Assembly (NCBI GenBank): GCA_027704905.1
Contig: JANIIK010000518.1
Span: 1-64,000 of the forward strand
DNA: 64,000 nucleotides
Origin: Muraenolepis orangiensis
Lineage: Eukaryota; Chordata; Actinopteri; Gadiformes; Muraenolepididae
Direction of reading: 5' to 3'
Position numbers and translations under genes: made by a program
The notes under the pieces: model-generated
Told to the model about the DNA's origin: nothing
The model's database searches: none
Seen by the model: the letters and a program-made list of their open reading frames with translations, nothing else
Shown: positions 42,926 to 54,600 of the stretch, piece by piece
How positions within the stretch are numbered: position 1 is the stretch's first letter
Layout of the letters: each line of letters starts with the position of its first letter

Positions 42926-45147
42926 ATGTCTTCAGATACGCCACCTCGTCCTCAAAAGAGGAAACACCGACAACAGAAATACAGACGAGAATGGGAAGAG
43001 GCAAACCAGTGGCTTGATAGGGTCCCTGAAGATGACTACAAGGCAAATTGCAAAGCATGTCGCAGAACATTTTCAGTGTCGCACGGTGGGCTGTCTGATG
43101 TCAAACAGCACGCAGCCGGGGATCTCCACTCAAGAAATATCAGAACACAAAGGAGCCAAGCACCAGTGTCACAGTTCTTCATAGCTGAAACATCTCCTGA
43201 GATTGATTCGGTATGATATGGGACCAGGGGTGGGTAGAGACTCTACCCACCCCTGGTCCCATATCATACCGATATGATTTTAAAGTCTATTAAATAAACG
43301 TGTATTTAATATTATCAATATAGAATGAAATGTAACCATAAAGAACATCTCTGATTCAGAATCAGAACTCTTATGTTGTTATGCTAATGCTGCTCATTTG
43401 AAATTATTCCTAATAGATTAACAGCAAATAAATACTGTGAATAAATAGGCCTACTGTGAATAAATACGATTGATTGATTGATTGATAAATAAAATAAATA
43501 GTGACAACAATATGAAAGTAATAATCTGACATCATCCCATTCCCCCCTCTAGATTACTGCAGCTGAGGTGACACAGGTATACCACACAGTAAAACATAAC
43601 CTCAGCTACAACAGTGCTGACTGTGGACACAAGCTCAATCAAAAGACTCTATCTGATTCCAAAATGGTGAAGAAGATGACTTTGGGGAGAACAAAGCAAG
43701 AGGCACTGGTGAAAGACGTCCTGGCCCCGAAGGCAGTGGGTGATGTTCTCAAGATCTTAACATCACCACCCCTCCCATTCTCCATACAGACCGATGCTTC
43801 CAATAAAGGGAACAGGAAGATGTTTCCCCTTGCTGTCCAGTACTTCACTCCAGAGTCTGGTGTCACCAACAAAATGCTGGACTTCATAGAGAATCCAGAT
43901 GAGTCAGCTGCTGGGATTGTATGCAAGTGACTGCATTCAGTGCTGACAACACAAATGTCAATTATGGTATTCACAACTCTGTTTTCACCAACCTGAAGAG
44001 TAAACAAAACGATCTGCTGCGAGGAAACTGCCATGCCCACATAGTGCACAACACAGTGAAGCACGCCCTTGACAAGCTTACTGTAGATGTGGAGAATGTT
44101 GTGCTGAAGGTCTATGGCCACTTCTCCATTTCAGCAAAAAGAAGAGAGTCACTCAAAGAATTTTGTGAGTTTTGTGACGTTGAATTCCAAGAGATCCTAC
44201 GACATGTGACAACCAGGTGGCTCTCCCTCAATCCAGCCATCCATCGGCTGATGCAGACCTGGACTGCACTGAAGTCGTACTTCATCAGTCTAGGAGACGA
44301 GTGTCCCAAGCAAGTGCAAGCTTTGTTAAAGCTCAACAGAGACTCAACTGTGGAAGATGAAGACATTGTGGAGATTTACCTTCTTTTCTGCAACAATATA
44401 CTCTCCCTCTTTGAGGAAGTAGTAAAGAGCCTGGAGAGCAATAGAACCACCTGTGTTGAGTTGTATTCCATCATGGATGAATTCAGGCAAAAGCTCATAC
44501 AGAGACGAGACGACCAGTTCTATGGGTACCTAACAAGGCAAAAGCTGCAGCGCCTCCTCCCTCATGACGCACACATGGCAAGGGCCGAATTCACTGCATT
44601 CCTCAATACAGCCATTTCATATGTTGAGAAATGGTTCGACTTCTCCGAAGAGAACTGGCTCTTCTCACTGCAGCCTCTCTTACTCCAACATGGCAACCTG
44701 ACCTTTAATCAAATTGAGAAGGTGGCTACCAAACTCAACCTCATCAATAAATTGAAGATGAATGAGCTTTACGATGAGTGCACCACAGCCAATACAATCC
44801 TGAGGAGGCTCAGAGAAGAATATTCTGATGCATGGAAGTCCAAGGGTGTGGCTGCGAGGTGGATGGCTGTGTTTAAAGAAGTGGATGTGCCCAACATGCT
44901 CTCCATCATGAGACACATCCTGAGCATCCCAGCATCCACTGGATACGTGGAAAGGATCTTCTCCAGAATGACCAACAAGTGGAGTGACTGCAGGAGCAGG
45001 TGCTCAGTGGAGCTCATCAGGAGTGAGCTCCTCATTACTCTGAACTTTGAGCAGACCTGTCCAGAGTTCCACACCACAGCTCTGAAAGACAAGGAGCTGC
45101 TCAGTGCTGCAAGAAGTAACAAGAAGTACTCCTGGAAGAAGAAGTGA
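42926..45147 (+). pseudogene. BED-finger hAT transposase, nearly complete, broken
   Basis: Would bind and cut transposon ends. Exon 1 (42926-43210) holds a BED zinc finger: C42, C45, H62, H68 counted from MSSDTPPR. An intron is supported by cg|gtatga (43211) and a pyrimidine tract ending ccccctctag (43552). Exon 2 keeps the frame: VYHTVKHNLSYNSADCG, then IQTDASNKG (first acidic catalytic residue region). Near 43925 the frame shifts, with about 30 codons apparently missing, then FSADNTNVNYG and CHAHIVHN (catalytic core) and, at the end, SIPASTGYVERIFSRMTNKW, the hATC dimerisation region. An upstream in-frame ATG at 42755 exists, but 42926 suits the family. Probably inactive because of the shift. 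Confidence 0.85.
43208..43272. repeat. Perfect palindrome, 32-bp arms, 1-bp spacer
   Basis: Arm 43208-43239 and arm 43241-43272 are exact reverse complements around a single a (43240). It overlaps the splice donor of the hAT intron (43211). The arm contains gggaccaggggtgggtagag, a string I associate with a common fish repeat. Confidence 0.97.
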
Positions 45148-46085
45148 GGAAGAGAGGGGACTGTTTAAACCTGTTCTAACAAAAAAAAGGACATAAAGGA
45201 GTTGAGGGAAGCTATGCACTTTATTTTTTATCTGTTTATTAGTTTTATGTTATGCACTTTCTTTAGGCGTATCTTGACTCCACTGGTGGCTCCCAGTTAT
45301 GAAGCAGAGGGTATGCGGCCAGGTTCAGACTTGGCTCAGGGAGTGATGTTATCAATCTTTTCATTTGTCATTTTGTTCAATCAGATAATCATAACAGGTT
45401 CACAAAAGTGTTTCATTTTAAGATGATTCGTAAAAGAGTCCTCAGGCAGGCTTTGTTACAGCTGTTACAGCACTTTATATGCATATAATACAGACTAGCA
45501 TATGCTCAAGTTCAGCCTAGGTCAGTCTAATCACCCGTAACAAGTTTACAAGTGTGTTTCATTTCATTGTTTTCTGCCTTAAGTTTAATTGTTCCCAAAT
45601 GTTACACTTAAAGCACATTCTATTGTAGCTTATTTAATTTAGGTGCTGTTCTGTTTCAGTTAACGTGCCCTATGCAGGCAGGCTTTGTTTAATTTACTAT
45701 GGCTATGCTCAGGTTCAAATGTTACACTTAAAGCACATTCTATTGTAGCTTATTTAATTTAGGTGCTGTTCTCAGGTTCAGGCTAGTTCAGCCTATGCAC
45801 AGTATGTATTTAAACATACAAGTTTACAAGTTCATTGCTAATAAAGCACTTTAAACTAAGTATGACTACAGTAAATGCTTTCTTGACTACCCCTTCCTTA
45901 CTGACCACCAAGTGACCCCAGGGCCCAGAGGCTATTATGGTATGTGAAATCATGTCAATTATTTAAATCAAAGCATTTTGGTTCATATAAAAAATAGATA
46001 TATTTCTATGCATTTCAGGAGTTTCGGACACCCGCGCGGCGTGAGGGGTGTTCCTTATTTATATTTCTGAAAGGTGGCAACCCTA
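45148..46085. other. Inner hAT 3' region
   Basis: Non-coding. A 54-bp stretch (aatgttacacttaaagcaca...) is repeated directly at about 45597 and 45718. Ends in gcgcggcgtgaggggtg and the terminal repeat. Confidence 0.6.
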
Positions 46086-46249
46086 AGGTTACCTACCTCC
46101 AAACCTGGGCGCACGGCAGTGCGCCCAGGATCTCCCGTCACTGCGCGCAAGCGGCCAATGAAGATGGATCAAGCAATTAAATGTAGCCTATCAAGGGTCC
46201 TAAATACGATCTCTGGGAGCGCATTTCATTGCGCCCGAAAAAGGAAACC

Positions 46250-46345
46250 AGTCACGCATGCGCCACTCAAATTGAGTGGCGCATGCGTGAGCAAATTGAG
46301 TGGCGCATGCGTGAATGCGTGAGCAAAGAAAACCAGTCACGCATG
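46250..46345. repeat. Short gcgcatgcgtgagc repeats in outer hAT
   Basis: Two to three units of gagtggcgcatgcgtgagc plus inverted gtcacgcatgcg copies. Part of the outer hAT sub-terminal or promoter region. Resembles the NRF1-type core. Confidence 0.6.
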
Positions 46346-46836
46346 CGCAATTCATAGCCTAGTTTAACCTTATTTGTAAAGCCTGTACTGCTCTGCTCTC
46401 AGTTCGCGTCTTGCTGTCTGAGGAAAGGTATGTTTTTGTTGTCCCGGTTATAGTTTTACATTTATTTTTATTGTGGACGATGTAAACGTAAAGTAAAGGG
46501 GATAAGAAATGTTGGTCTTGCTGTATAAACATGCAGCTTGTGTCATTTGTATGTAAACGGTGTGGATTGGGGTTTTGTAAGTTTATCGTGGACACGTGCT
46601 TCCCCAATGCTAGCTACAGGGTCCTCCGTGTGTTTGTCTGCTAATATATGCTGTGGTCGAATGTATTAAGCATTTGTATTCTATTTAATTAGTTAAATTC
46701 AGAAGCATTTGTTAATGAGTCAGTTCGCGTCTTGCTGAGGAGAGGAGATTGAGACCCGTGTGTGTGGGAGAGACCTCATGTTGCAAGTTTGTTCTTTTTT
46801 TGTTCTGTACAGGACACAGCCATTACACTAGCTACC

Positions 46837-47029
46837 ATGGACAATTCTCTCAAATCCCTCAAAGCAACACCATTTGAAAGACGAACACTGCAAGAAAAAC
46901 TCTGAGTGAAAGAGTTTGGACCTCATCAGCCTGACATCCGCATTCAGCAACCAGCAACAGACAGAGGAAGGCTATATATTCGTTCGTTTTCCAGAACCTG
47001 GTTTGCTAAGTGGTTCTTGTATAGTTAGT
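46837..47029 (+). pseudogene. Outer hAT transposase N-terminal fragment
   Basis: From an ATG at 46837, after a possible 3' splice site (ttctgtacag, about 46811): MDNSLKSLKATPFERRTLQE, a stop (46903), then VKEFGPHQPDIRIQQPATDR and FSRTWF. The GPHQPDIRIQQ pattern matches the hAT N-terminal motif also seen at 682. Zinc domain and core are missing. Confidence 0.55.
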
Positions 47030-47695
47030 ATAGCATAGGTACATAGATTAAACTGTATATTGTATAGTAGTGTAGTGTACATAGGACCCAGTACCTTTTT
47101 AATTTGTAAGCTTAACATTGTATTGCATTTTATCTCAGGACTTGTATCAGGTCTATTTTATTATCTTCTATTTTGTTCTAATTACTTTTGCACAATCGAA
47201 TGTAAGACCATATTTAGGTATTATTTTTGATGGCACACTGGGTAGTCTTTCTAATATAAGACCATATTTTTTTCTTATGTTTATTTTCTACTAGGCACCA
47301 TATAATAAATGTTCTTTCACCATAAGTTTCAAGTTTGTTTATTATTTGTCACAACAAAATACAGAATACTGATTGATTGTGCTACATACAGTAAAAATAA
47401 AGTAAGTAAAAAAAGAAATTAAGCAGTAAGTAAAGGAATGTTCAGTCAATATACATATATACAATACAGAGTAGAATGAGTAACGGTGAGGTTTATATTA
47501 TGTATAGTTTTTTATTTTTAATTAGCCCTCTCGGTCGTTTACATGGTGAAATGGCGCCACCGTCTGGGCAAATCCGGTATTGCACAGCAGATATGATTTA
47601 AATTTTTTTTTACCCCTGCGCCCCTCCTACTTCGGATGTCACCGGCCGCCACTGCCTAGGAGCCGCGGCTCGGCTCTTTGGGAAGTTCGTTCAGC

Positions 47696-47785
47696 CGCTA
47701 TTTCAATAAAATATCAAACACACAGGAACAATGGAGGTGTTGACCTCTATTGTTCATGTGTGTTTGATATTTTATTAAAATAGCG
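47696..47785. repeat. Inverted repeat / hairpin (E)
   Basis: The same hairpin in inverted copy E. Its loop is longer and carries a second small inverted repeat (ggaggt and acctct), so the fold is deeper than in A and B. Confidence 0.85.
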
Positions 47786-47885
47786 CAGTGAAATGTATTT
47801 CACATGCTTTCATGATTTGATCTCCCTTGTATGAAGCTTCAGTGATGCTGTTCAATGATTGCTAGTCCATTCTGCCGCCCAATAG

Positions 47886-48107
47886 GTACCTAATAGGTAC
47901 TTTGTCAGTACTTGTACTCAATATAATAGGGACATTGTCAGTACTTGTACTCAGTGTAATAGGTATATTGTTAGTAATTGTACTCGTATAATAGGTACTT
48001 TGTCAGTACTTGTACTCAGTATAATAGGAACATTGAAAGTACTTGTACTCAGTATAATATTGACTTTTTCAGTACGTGTACTCAGTATAATAGGTACTTT
48101 GTCTGTC
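47886..48107. repeat. 33-bp minisatellite
   Basis: Six to seven units around aataggtactttgtcagtac plus ttgtactcagtat, with point changes and one shortened unit. Confidence 0.9.
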
Positions 48108-48589
48108 AGGATTGGCAGTTCTGCCTCCCAGCGTTCACATCCCTCGTCCAGGTAGCCACGCCCCCTTTTCACGTTCCGCATTTATGTCACCGTTTCCCCA
48201 GCCTTCGCCCGGATAGCCACGCCCCCTATCACGTACCGCATTTACGTCACCGTTTCCCAGCCCTCGTCCAGGTAGCCACGCCCCCTTGTTAGTGCTCCCC
48301 CGCAGCACCGTTAATTTTCCCCTCATGTTTTCCTGCCCTCTGATTGGCTGCCTGGGACCACCTGTTATGTTCCGTGTGTTTAAATAGGCGGTGTCTTCTT
48401 TTGTTCGGCGCCGGTTCATTATATTATATTATATATTCTGTCTCGTTGTGTTATGCCGAGTACTTGTTTCATGTATGAACAAGTGTCATGTTCCACGTCA
48501 TGCCACCGTCAGGTTATTGTAGTTCGGTCTTTTGAGCTTCATGCGTTTTCCATCCAAGTGATTTTTGTGTTACTGTATTTATCAACATG
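48108..48589 (+). mobile_element. LTR-like block
   Basis: Begins tgtcaggattggcag, has three GC-box repeats, a ctgattggctg (CCAAT-type) box, tttaaatagg (TATA-like, about 48378), and ends ttatcaaca followed by tggcggttattcaggcg, placed like a primer-binding site. The layout suits a gypsy-type 5' LTR of about 480 bp. The internal region that should follow is only about 110 bp before the satellite begins. Confidence 0.45.
48120..48295. repeat. Three tandem 58-60-bp GC-box repeats
   Basis: Each unit has ggtagccacgcccccttttc (or variant) and catttacgtcaccgtttccc. The GC box and the CRE-like tacgtca could bind Sp/KLF and CREB/ATF factors. Confidence 0.8.
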
Positions 48590-48699
48590 GCGGTTATTCA
48601 GGCGTGGTTGGCCACTCCGAAAGTTCCAATGACTTTCGGTTTTCCTCCAACGACCACGCTGCCCCGGCGTGAGGACGCCGCGCTGCCCCCAAGTGACGA

Positions 48700-51600
48700 C
48701 GTCTGTCCTCCCAGTCTCTTAGTCTGTCCCCATACAGTCTGTCCTCCAGTCTCTTAGTCTGTCCCCTATACAGTCTGTCCTCTCTTGTCTGTCCCCATAC
48801 AGTCTGTCCTCCCAGTCTCTTAGTCTGTCCCCATACAGTCTGTCCTCCCAGTCTCTTAGTCTGTCCCCCATACAGTCTGTCCTCCCAGTCTCTTAGTCTG
48901 TCCCCTATACAGTCTGTCCTCCCAGTCTCTTAGTCTGTCCCCTATACAGTCTGTCCTCCCAGTCTCTTAGTCTGTCCCCTATACAGTCTGTCCTCCCAGT
49001 CTCTTAGTCTGTCCCCATACAGTCTGTCCTCCCAGTCTCTTAGTCTGTCCCCATACAGTCTGTCCTCCCAGTCTCTTAGTCTGTCCCCATACAGTCTGTC
49101 CCTCAGTCTCCTCCCAGTCTCTTAGTCTGTCCCCATACAGTCTGTCCTCCCAGTCTCTTGTCTGTCCCCTATACAGTCTGTCCTCCCAGTCTCTTAGTCT
49201 GTCCCCTATACAGTCTGTCCTCCCAGTCTTAGTCTGTCCCCTATACAGTCTGTCCTCAGTCTCTTGTCTCCCATACAGTCTGTCCTCCCAGTCTCTTAGT
49301 CTGTCCCCATACAGTCTGTCCTCCCAGTCTCTTAGTCTGTCCCCTATACAGTCTGTCCTCCCAGTCTCTTAGTCTGTCCCCTATACAGTCTGTCCTCCCA
49401 GTCTCTTAGTCTGTCCCCATACAGTCTGTCCTCCCAGTCTCTTAGTCTGTCCCCTATACAGTCTGTCCTCCCAGTCTCTTAGTCTGTCCCCTATACAGTC
49501 TGTCCTCCCAGTCTCTTAGTCTGTCCCCTATACAGTCTGTCCTCCCAGTCTCTTAGTCTGTCCCCATACAGTCTGTCCTCCCAGTCTCTTAGTCTGTCCC
49601 CATACAGTCTGTCCTCCCAGTCTCTTAGTCTGTCCCCTATACAGTCTGTCCTCCCAGTCTCTTAGTCTGTCCCCTATACAGTCTGTCCTCCCAGTCTCTT
49701 AGTCTGTCCCCATACAGTCTGTCCTCCAGTCTCTTAGTCTGTCCCCTATACAGTCTGTCCTCCCAGTCTCTTAGTCTGTCCCCCATACAGTCTGTCCTCC
49801 CAGTCTCTTAGTCTGTCCCCTATACAGTCTGTCCTCCCAGTCTCTTAGTCTGTCCCCATACAGTCTGTCCTCCAGTCTCTTAGTCTGTCCCCATACAGTC
49901 TGTCCTCCCAGTCTCTTAGTCTGTCCCCATACAGTCTGTCCTCCCAGTCTCTTAGTCTGTCCCCCATACAGTCTGTCCTCCCAGTCTCTTAGTCTGTCCC
50001 CATACAGTCTGTCCTCCAGTCTCTTAGTCTGTCCCCATACAGTCTGTCCTCCCAGTCTCTTAGTCTGTCCCCCATACAGTCTGTCCTCCTCTAGTCTGTC
50101 CCTCCCAGTCTCTTAGTCTGTCCCCTATACAGTCTGTCCTCCCAGTCTCTTAGTCTGTCCCCATACAGTCTGTCCTCCCAGTCTCTTAGTCTGTCCCCCA
50201 TACAGTCTGTCCTCCCAGTCTCTTAGTCTGTCCTCCCAGTCTCTTAGTCTGTCCCCATACAGTCTGTCCTCCCAGTCTCTTAGTCTGTCCCCCATACAGT
50301 CTGTCCTCCCAGTCTCTTAGTCTGTCCCCTATACAGTCTGTCCTCCCAGTCTCTTAGTCTGTCCCCTATACAGTCTGTCCTCCCAGTCTCTTAGTCTGTC
50401 CCCTATACAGTCTGTCCTCCAGTCTCTTAGTCTGTCCCCTATACGTCTGTCCTCAGTCTCTTAGTCTGTCCCCTATACAGTCTGTCCTCCAGTCTCTTAG
50501 TCTGTCCCCTATACAGTCTGTCCTCCCAGTCTCTTAGTCTGTCCCCATACAGTCTGTCCTCCCAGTCTCTTAGTCTGTCCCCTATACAGTCTGTCCTCCA
50601 GTCTCTTAGTCTGTCCCCCATACAGTCTGTCCTCCAGTCTCTTAGTCTGTCCCCTATACAGTCTGTCCTCCCAGTCTCTTAGTCTGTCCCCTATACAGTC
50701 TGTCCTCCCAGTCTCTTAGTCTGTCCCCATACAGTCTGTCCTCCCAGTCTCTTAGTCTGTCCCCTATACAGTCTGTCCTCCCAGTCTCTTAGTCTGTCCC
50801 CATACAGTCTGTCCTCCCAGTCTCTTAGTCTGTCCCCTATACAGTCTGTCCTCCCAGTCTCTTAGTCTGTCCCCATACAGTCTGTCCTCCCAGTCTCTTA
50901 GTCTGTCCCCTATACAGTCTGTCCTCCCAGTCTCTTAGTCTGTCCCCTATACAGTCTGTCCTCTCAGTCTCTTAGTCTGTCCCCATACAGTCTGTCCTCC
51001 CAGTCTCTTAGTCTGTCCCCATACAGTCTGTCCTCCCAGTCTCTTAGTCTGTCCCCATACAGTCTGTCCTCTCAGTCTCTTAGTCTGTCCCCTATACAGT
51101 CTGTCCTCCCAGTCTCTTAGTCTGTCCCCATACAGTCTGTCCTCCCAGTCTCTTAGTCTGTCCCCATACAGTCTGTCCTCCCAGTCTCTTAGTCTGTCCC
51201 CTATACAGTCTGTCCTCCCAGTCTCTTAGTCTGTCCCCATACAGTCTGTCCTCCCAGTCTCTTAGTCTGTCCCCTATACAGTCTGTCCTCCAGTCTCTTA
51301 GTCTGTCCCCATACAGTCTGTCCTCCCAGTCTCTTAGTCTGTCCCCTATACAGTCTGTCCTCCCAGTCTCTTAGTCTGTCCCCCATACAGTCTGTCCTCC
51401 AGTCTCTTAGTCTGTCCCCTATACAGTCTGTCCTCCCAGTCTCTTAGTCTGTCCCCTATACAGTCTGTCCTCCCAGTCTCTTAGTCTGTCCCCCATACAG
51501 TCTGTCCTCCCAGTCTCTTAGTCTGTCCCCCATACAGTCTGTCCTCCCAGTCTCTTAGTCTGTCCCCTATACAGTCTGTCCTCCCAGTCTCTTAGTCTGT

Positions 51601-54600
51601 CCCCTATACAGTCTGTCCTCCAGTCTCTTAGTCTGTCCCCCATACAGTCTTCCCCATACAGTCTGTCCTCCCAGTCTCTTAGTCTGTCCCCTATACAGTC
51701 TGTCCTCCAGTCTCTTAGTCTGTCCCTATACAGTCTGTCCCCATACAGTCTGTCCTCCCAGTCTCTTAGTCTGTCCCCTATACAGTCTGTCCTCCCAGTC
51801 TCTTAGTCTGTCCCCATACAGTCTGTCCTCCCAGTCTCTTAGTCTGTCCCCTATACAGTCTGTCCTCTCAGTCTCTTAGTCTGTCCCCTATACAGTCTGT
51901 CCTCCCAGTCTCTTAGTCTGTCCCCATACAGTCTGTCCTCCCAGTCTCTTAGTCTGTCCCCTATACAGTCTGTCCTCCCAGTCTCTTAGTCTGTCCCCAT
52001 ACAGTCTGTCCTCCAGTCTCTTAGTCTGTCCCCTATACAGTCTGTCCTCCCAGTCTCTTAGTCTGTCCCCATACAGTCTGTCCTCCCAGTCTCTTAGTCT
52101 GTCCCCTATACAGTCTGTCCTCTCAGTCTCTTAGTCTGTCCCCATACAGTCTGTCCTCCCAGTCTCTTAGTCTGTCCCCTATACAGTCTGTCCTCCCAGT
52201 CTCTTAGTCTGTCCCCATACAGTCTGTCCTCCCAGTCTCTTAGTCTGTCCCCATACAGTCTGTCCTCCCAGTCTCTTAGTCTGTCCCCTATACAGTCTGT
52301 CCTCTCAGTCTCTTAGTCTGTCCCCATACAGTCTGTCCTCCCAGTCTCTTAGTCTGTCCCCTATACAGTCTGTCCTCCCAGTCTCTTAGTCTGTCCCCAT
52401 ACAGTCTGTCCTCCAGTCTCTTAGTCTGTCCCCTATACAGTCTGTCCTCCCAGTCTCTTAGTCTGTCCCCATACAGTCTGTCCTCCCAGTCTCTTAGTCT
52501 GTCCCCATACAGTCTGTCCTCCAGTCTCTTAGTCTGTCCCCTCTTAGTCTGTCCCCTATACAGTCTGTCCTCCCAGTCTCTTAGTCTGTCCCCTATACAG
52601 TCTGTCCTCCAGTCTCTTAGTCTGTCCCCATACAGTCTGTCCTCCCAGTCTCTTAGTCTGTCCTCAGTCTGTCCCCCATACAGTCTGTCCTCCCAGTCTC
52701 TTAGTCTGTCCCCATACAGTCTGTCCAGTCTCTTCAGTCTGTCCCCTATCTAGTCTGTCCCCTATACAGTCTGTCCTCCCAGTCTCTTAGTCTGTCCCCT
52801 ATACAGTCTGTCCTCCCAGTCTCTTAGTCTGTCCCCATACAGTCTGTCCTCCAGTCTCTTAGTCTGTCCCCATACAGTCTGTCCTCCCAGTCTCTTAGTC
52901 TGTCCCCTATACAGTCTGTCCTCCCAGTCTCTTAGTCTGTCCCCATACAGTCTGTCCTCCAGTCTCTTAGTCTGTCCCCTATACAGTCTGTCCTCCCAGT
53001 CTCTTAGTCTGTCCCCATACAGTCTGTCCTCCCAGTCTCTTAGTCTGTCCCCTATACAGTCTGTCCTCCCAGTCTCTTAGTCTGTCCCCTATCAGTCTGT
53101 CCTCCCAGTCTCTTAGTCTGTCCCCTATACAGTCTGTCCTCCAGTCTCTTAGTCTGTCCCCTATACAGTCTGTCCTCCCAGTCTCTTAGTCTGTCCCCTA
53201 TACAGTCTGTCCTCCCAGTCTCTTAGTCTGTCCCCTATACAGTCTGTCCTCCCAGTCTCTTAGTCTGTCCCCATACAGTCTGTCCTCCCAGTCTCTTAGT
53301 CTGTCCCCCATACAGTCTGTCCTCCCAGTCTCTTAGTCTGTCCCCATACAGTCTGTCCTCCAGTCTCTTAGTCTGTCCCCCATACTAGTCTGTCCTCCCA
53401 GTCTCTTAGTCTGTCCCCTATACAGTCTGTCCTCCCAGTCTCTTAGTCTGTCCCCCATACAGTCTGTCCTCCAGTCTCTTAGTCTGTCCCCCATACAGTC
53501 TGTCCTCCCAGTCTCTTAGTCTGTCCCCATACAGTCTGTCCTCCAGTCTCTTAGTCTGTCCCCATACAGTCTGTCCTCCCAGTCTCTTAGTCTGTCCCCT
53601 ATACAGTCTGTCCTCCCAGTCTCTTAGTCTGTCCCCTATACAGTCTGTCCTCCCAGTCTCTTAGTCTGTCCCCTATACAGTCTGTCCTCCAGTCTCTTAG
53701 TCTGTCCCCTATACAGTCTGTCCTCAGTCTCTTAGTCTGTCCCCCATACAGTCTGTCCTCCCAGTCTCTTAGTCTGTCCCCTATACAGTCTGTCCTCCCA
53801 GTCTCTTAGTCTGTCCCCATACAGTCTGTCCTCCCAGTCTTAGTCTGTCCCCTATACAGTCTGTCCTCCCAGTCTCTTAGTCTGTCCCCTATACAGTCTG
53901 TCCTCCCAGTCTCTTAGTCTGTCCCCTATACAGTCTGTCCTCCAGTCTCTTAGTCTGTCCCCATACAGTCTGTCCTCCAGTCTCTTAGTCTGTCCCCTAT
54001 ACAGTCTGTCCTCCAGTCTCTTAGTCTGTCCCCCATACAGTCTGTCCTCCCAGTCTCTTAGTCTGTCCCCTATACAGTCTGTCCTCCCAGTCTCTTAGTC
54101 TGTCCCCATACAGTCTGTCCTCCCAGTCTCTTAGTCTGTCCCCTATACAGTCTGTCCTCCCAGTCTCTTAGTCTGTCCCCTATACAGTCTGTCCTCCCAG
54201 TCTCTTAGTCTGTCCCCTATACAGTCTGTCCTCCAGTCTCTTAGTCTGTCCCCTATACAGTCTGTCCTCCCAGTCTCTTAGTCTGTCCCCTATACAGTCT
54301 GTCCTCCCAGTCTCTTAGTCCTGTCCCCCATACAGTCTGTCCTCCCAGTCTCTTAGTCTGTCCCCCATACAGTCTGTCCTCCAGTCTCTTAGTCTGTCCC
54401 CATACAGTCTGTCCTCCCAGTCTCTTAGTCTGTCCCCATACAGTCTGTCCTCCAGTCTCTTAGTCTGTCCCCTATACAGTCTGTCCTCCCAGTCTCTTAG
54501 TCTGTCCCCTATACAGTCTGTCCTCCCAGTCTCTTAGTCTGTCCCCATACAGTCTGTCCTCCCAGTCTCTTAGTCTGTCCCCATACAGTCTGTCCTCCAG

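Larger units (their letters stand above)
42538..46085 (+). mobile_element. Inner hAT transposon
   Basis: Left end tagacttgccacc and right end ggtggcaaccctaa form imperfect terminal inverted repeats resembling the fish tagggttgcca type. tacctacc stands on both sides (42530-42537 and 46090-46097), four bases away from the right end as I draw it, so the exact right border is uncertain. Encodes the BED-type transposase at 42926-45147. Confidence 0.75.
42271..47654 (+). mobile_element. Outer hAT transposon, 5384 bp
   Basis: Starts cagtggcggctcg and ends ggccgccactg, inverted to each other. Flanked by the 8-bp target duplication cctaggag (42263-42270, 47655-47662). The site without the insert is readable in A (near 7302) and B. 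The outer element's own transposase is almost gone (fragment at 46837-47029), and about 3.5 kb of it is a second hAT. Confidence 0.93.
41013..47874 (-). repeat. Inverted partial copy E of unit middle, split by insertions
   Basis: Reverse complement of A about 8150 down to 7105. The matching segments are 41013-41796, 42223-42270 and 47655-47874. The gaps hold a Rex3-like LINE end (41797-42222) and a 5384-bp hAT (42271-47654). Around 41180-41290 it differs from A/B by extra sequence. Because it is inverted relative to A-D, the locus contains large inverted repeats. Confidence 0.9.
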
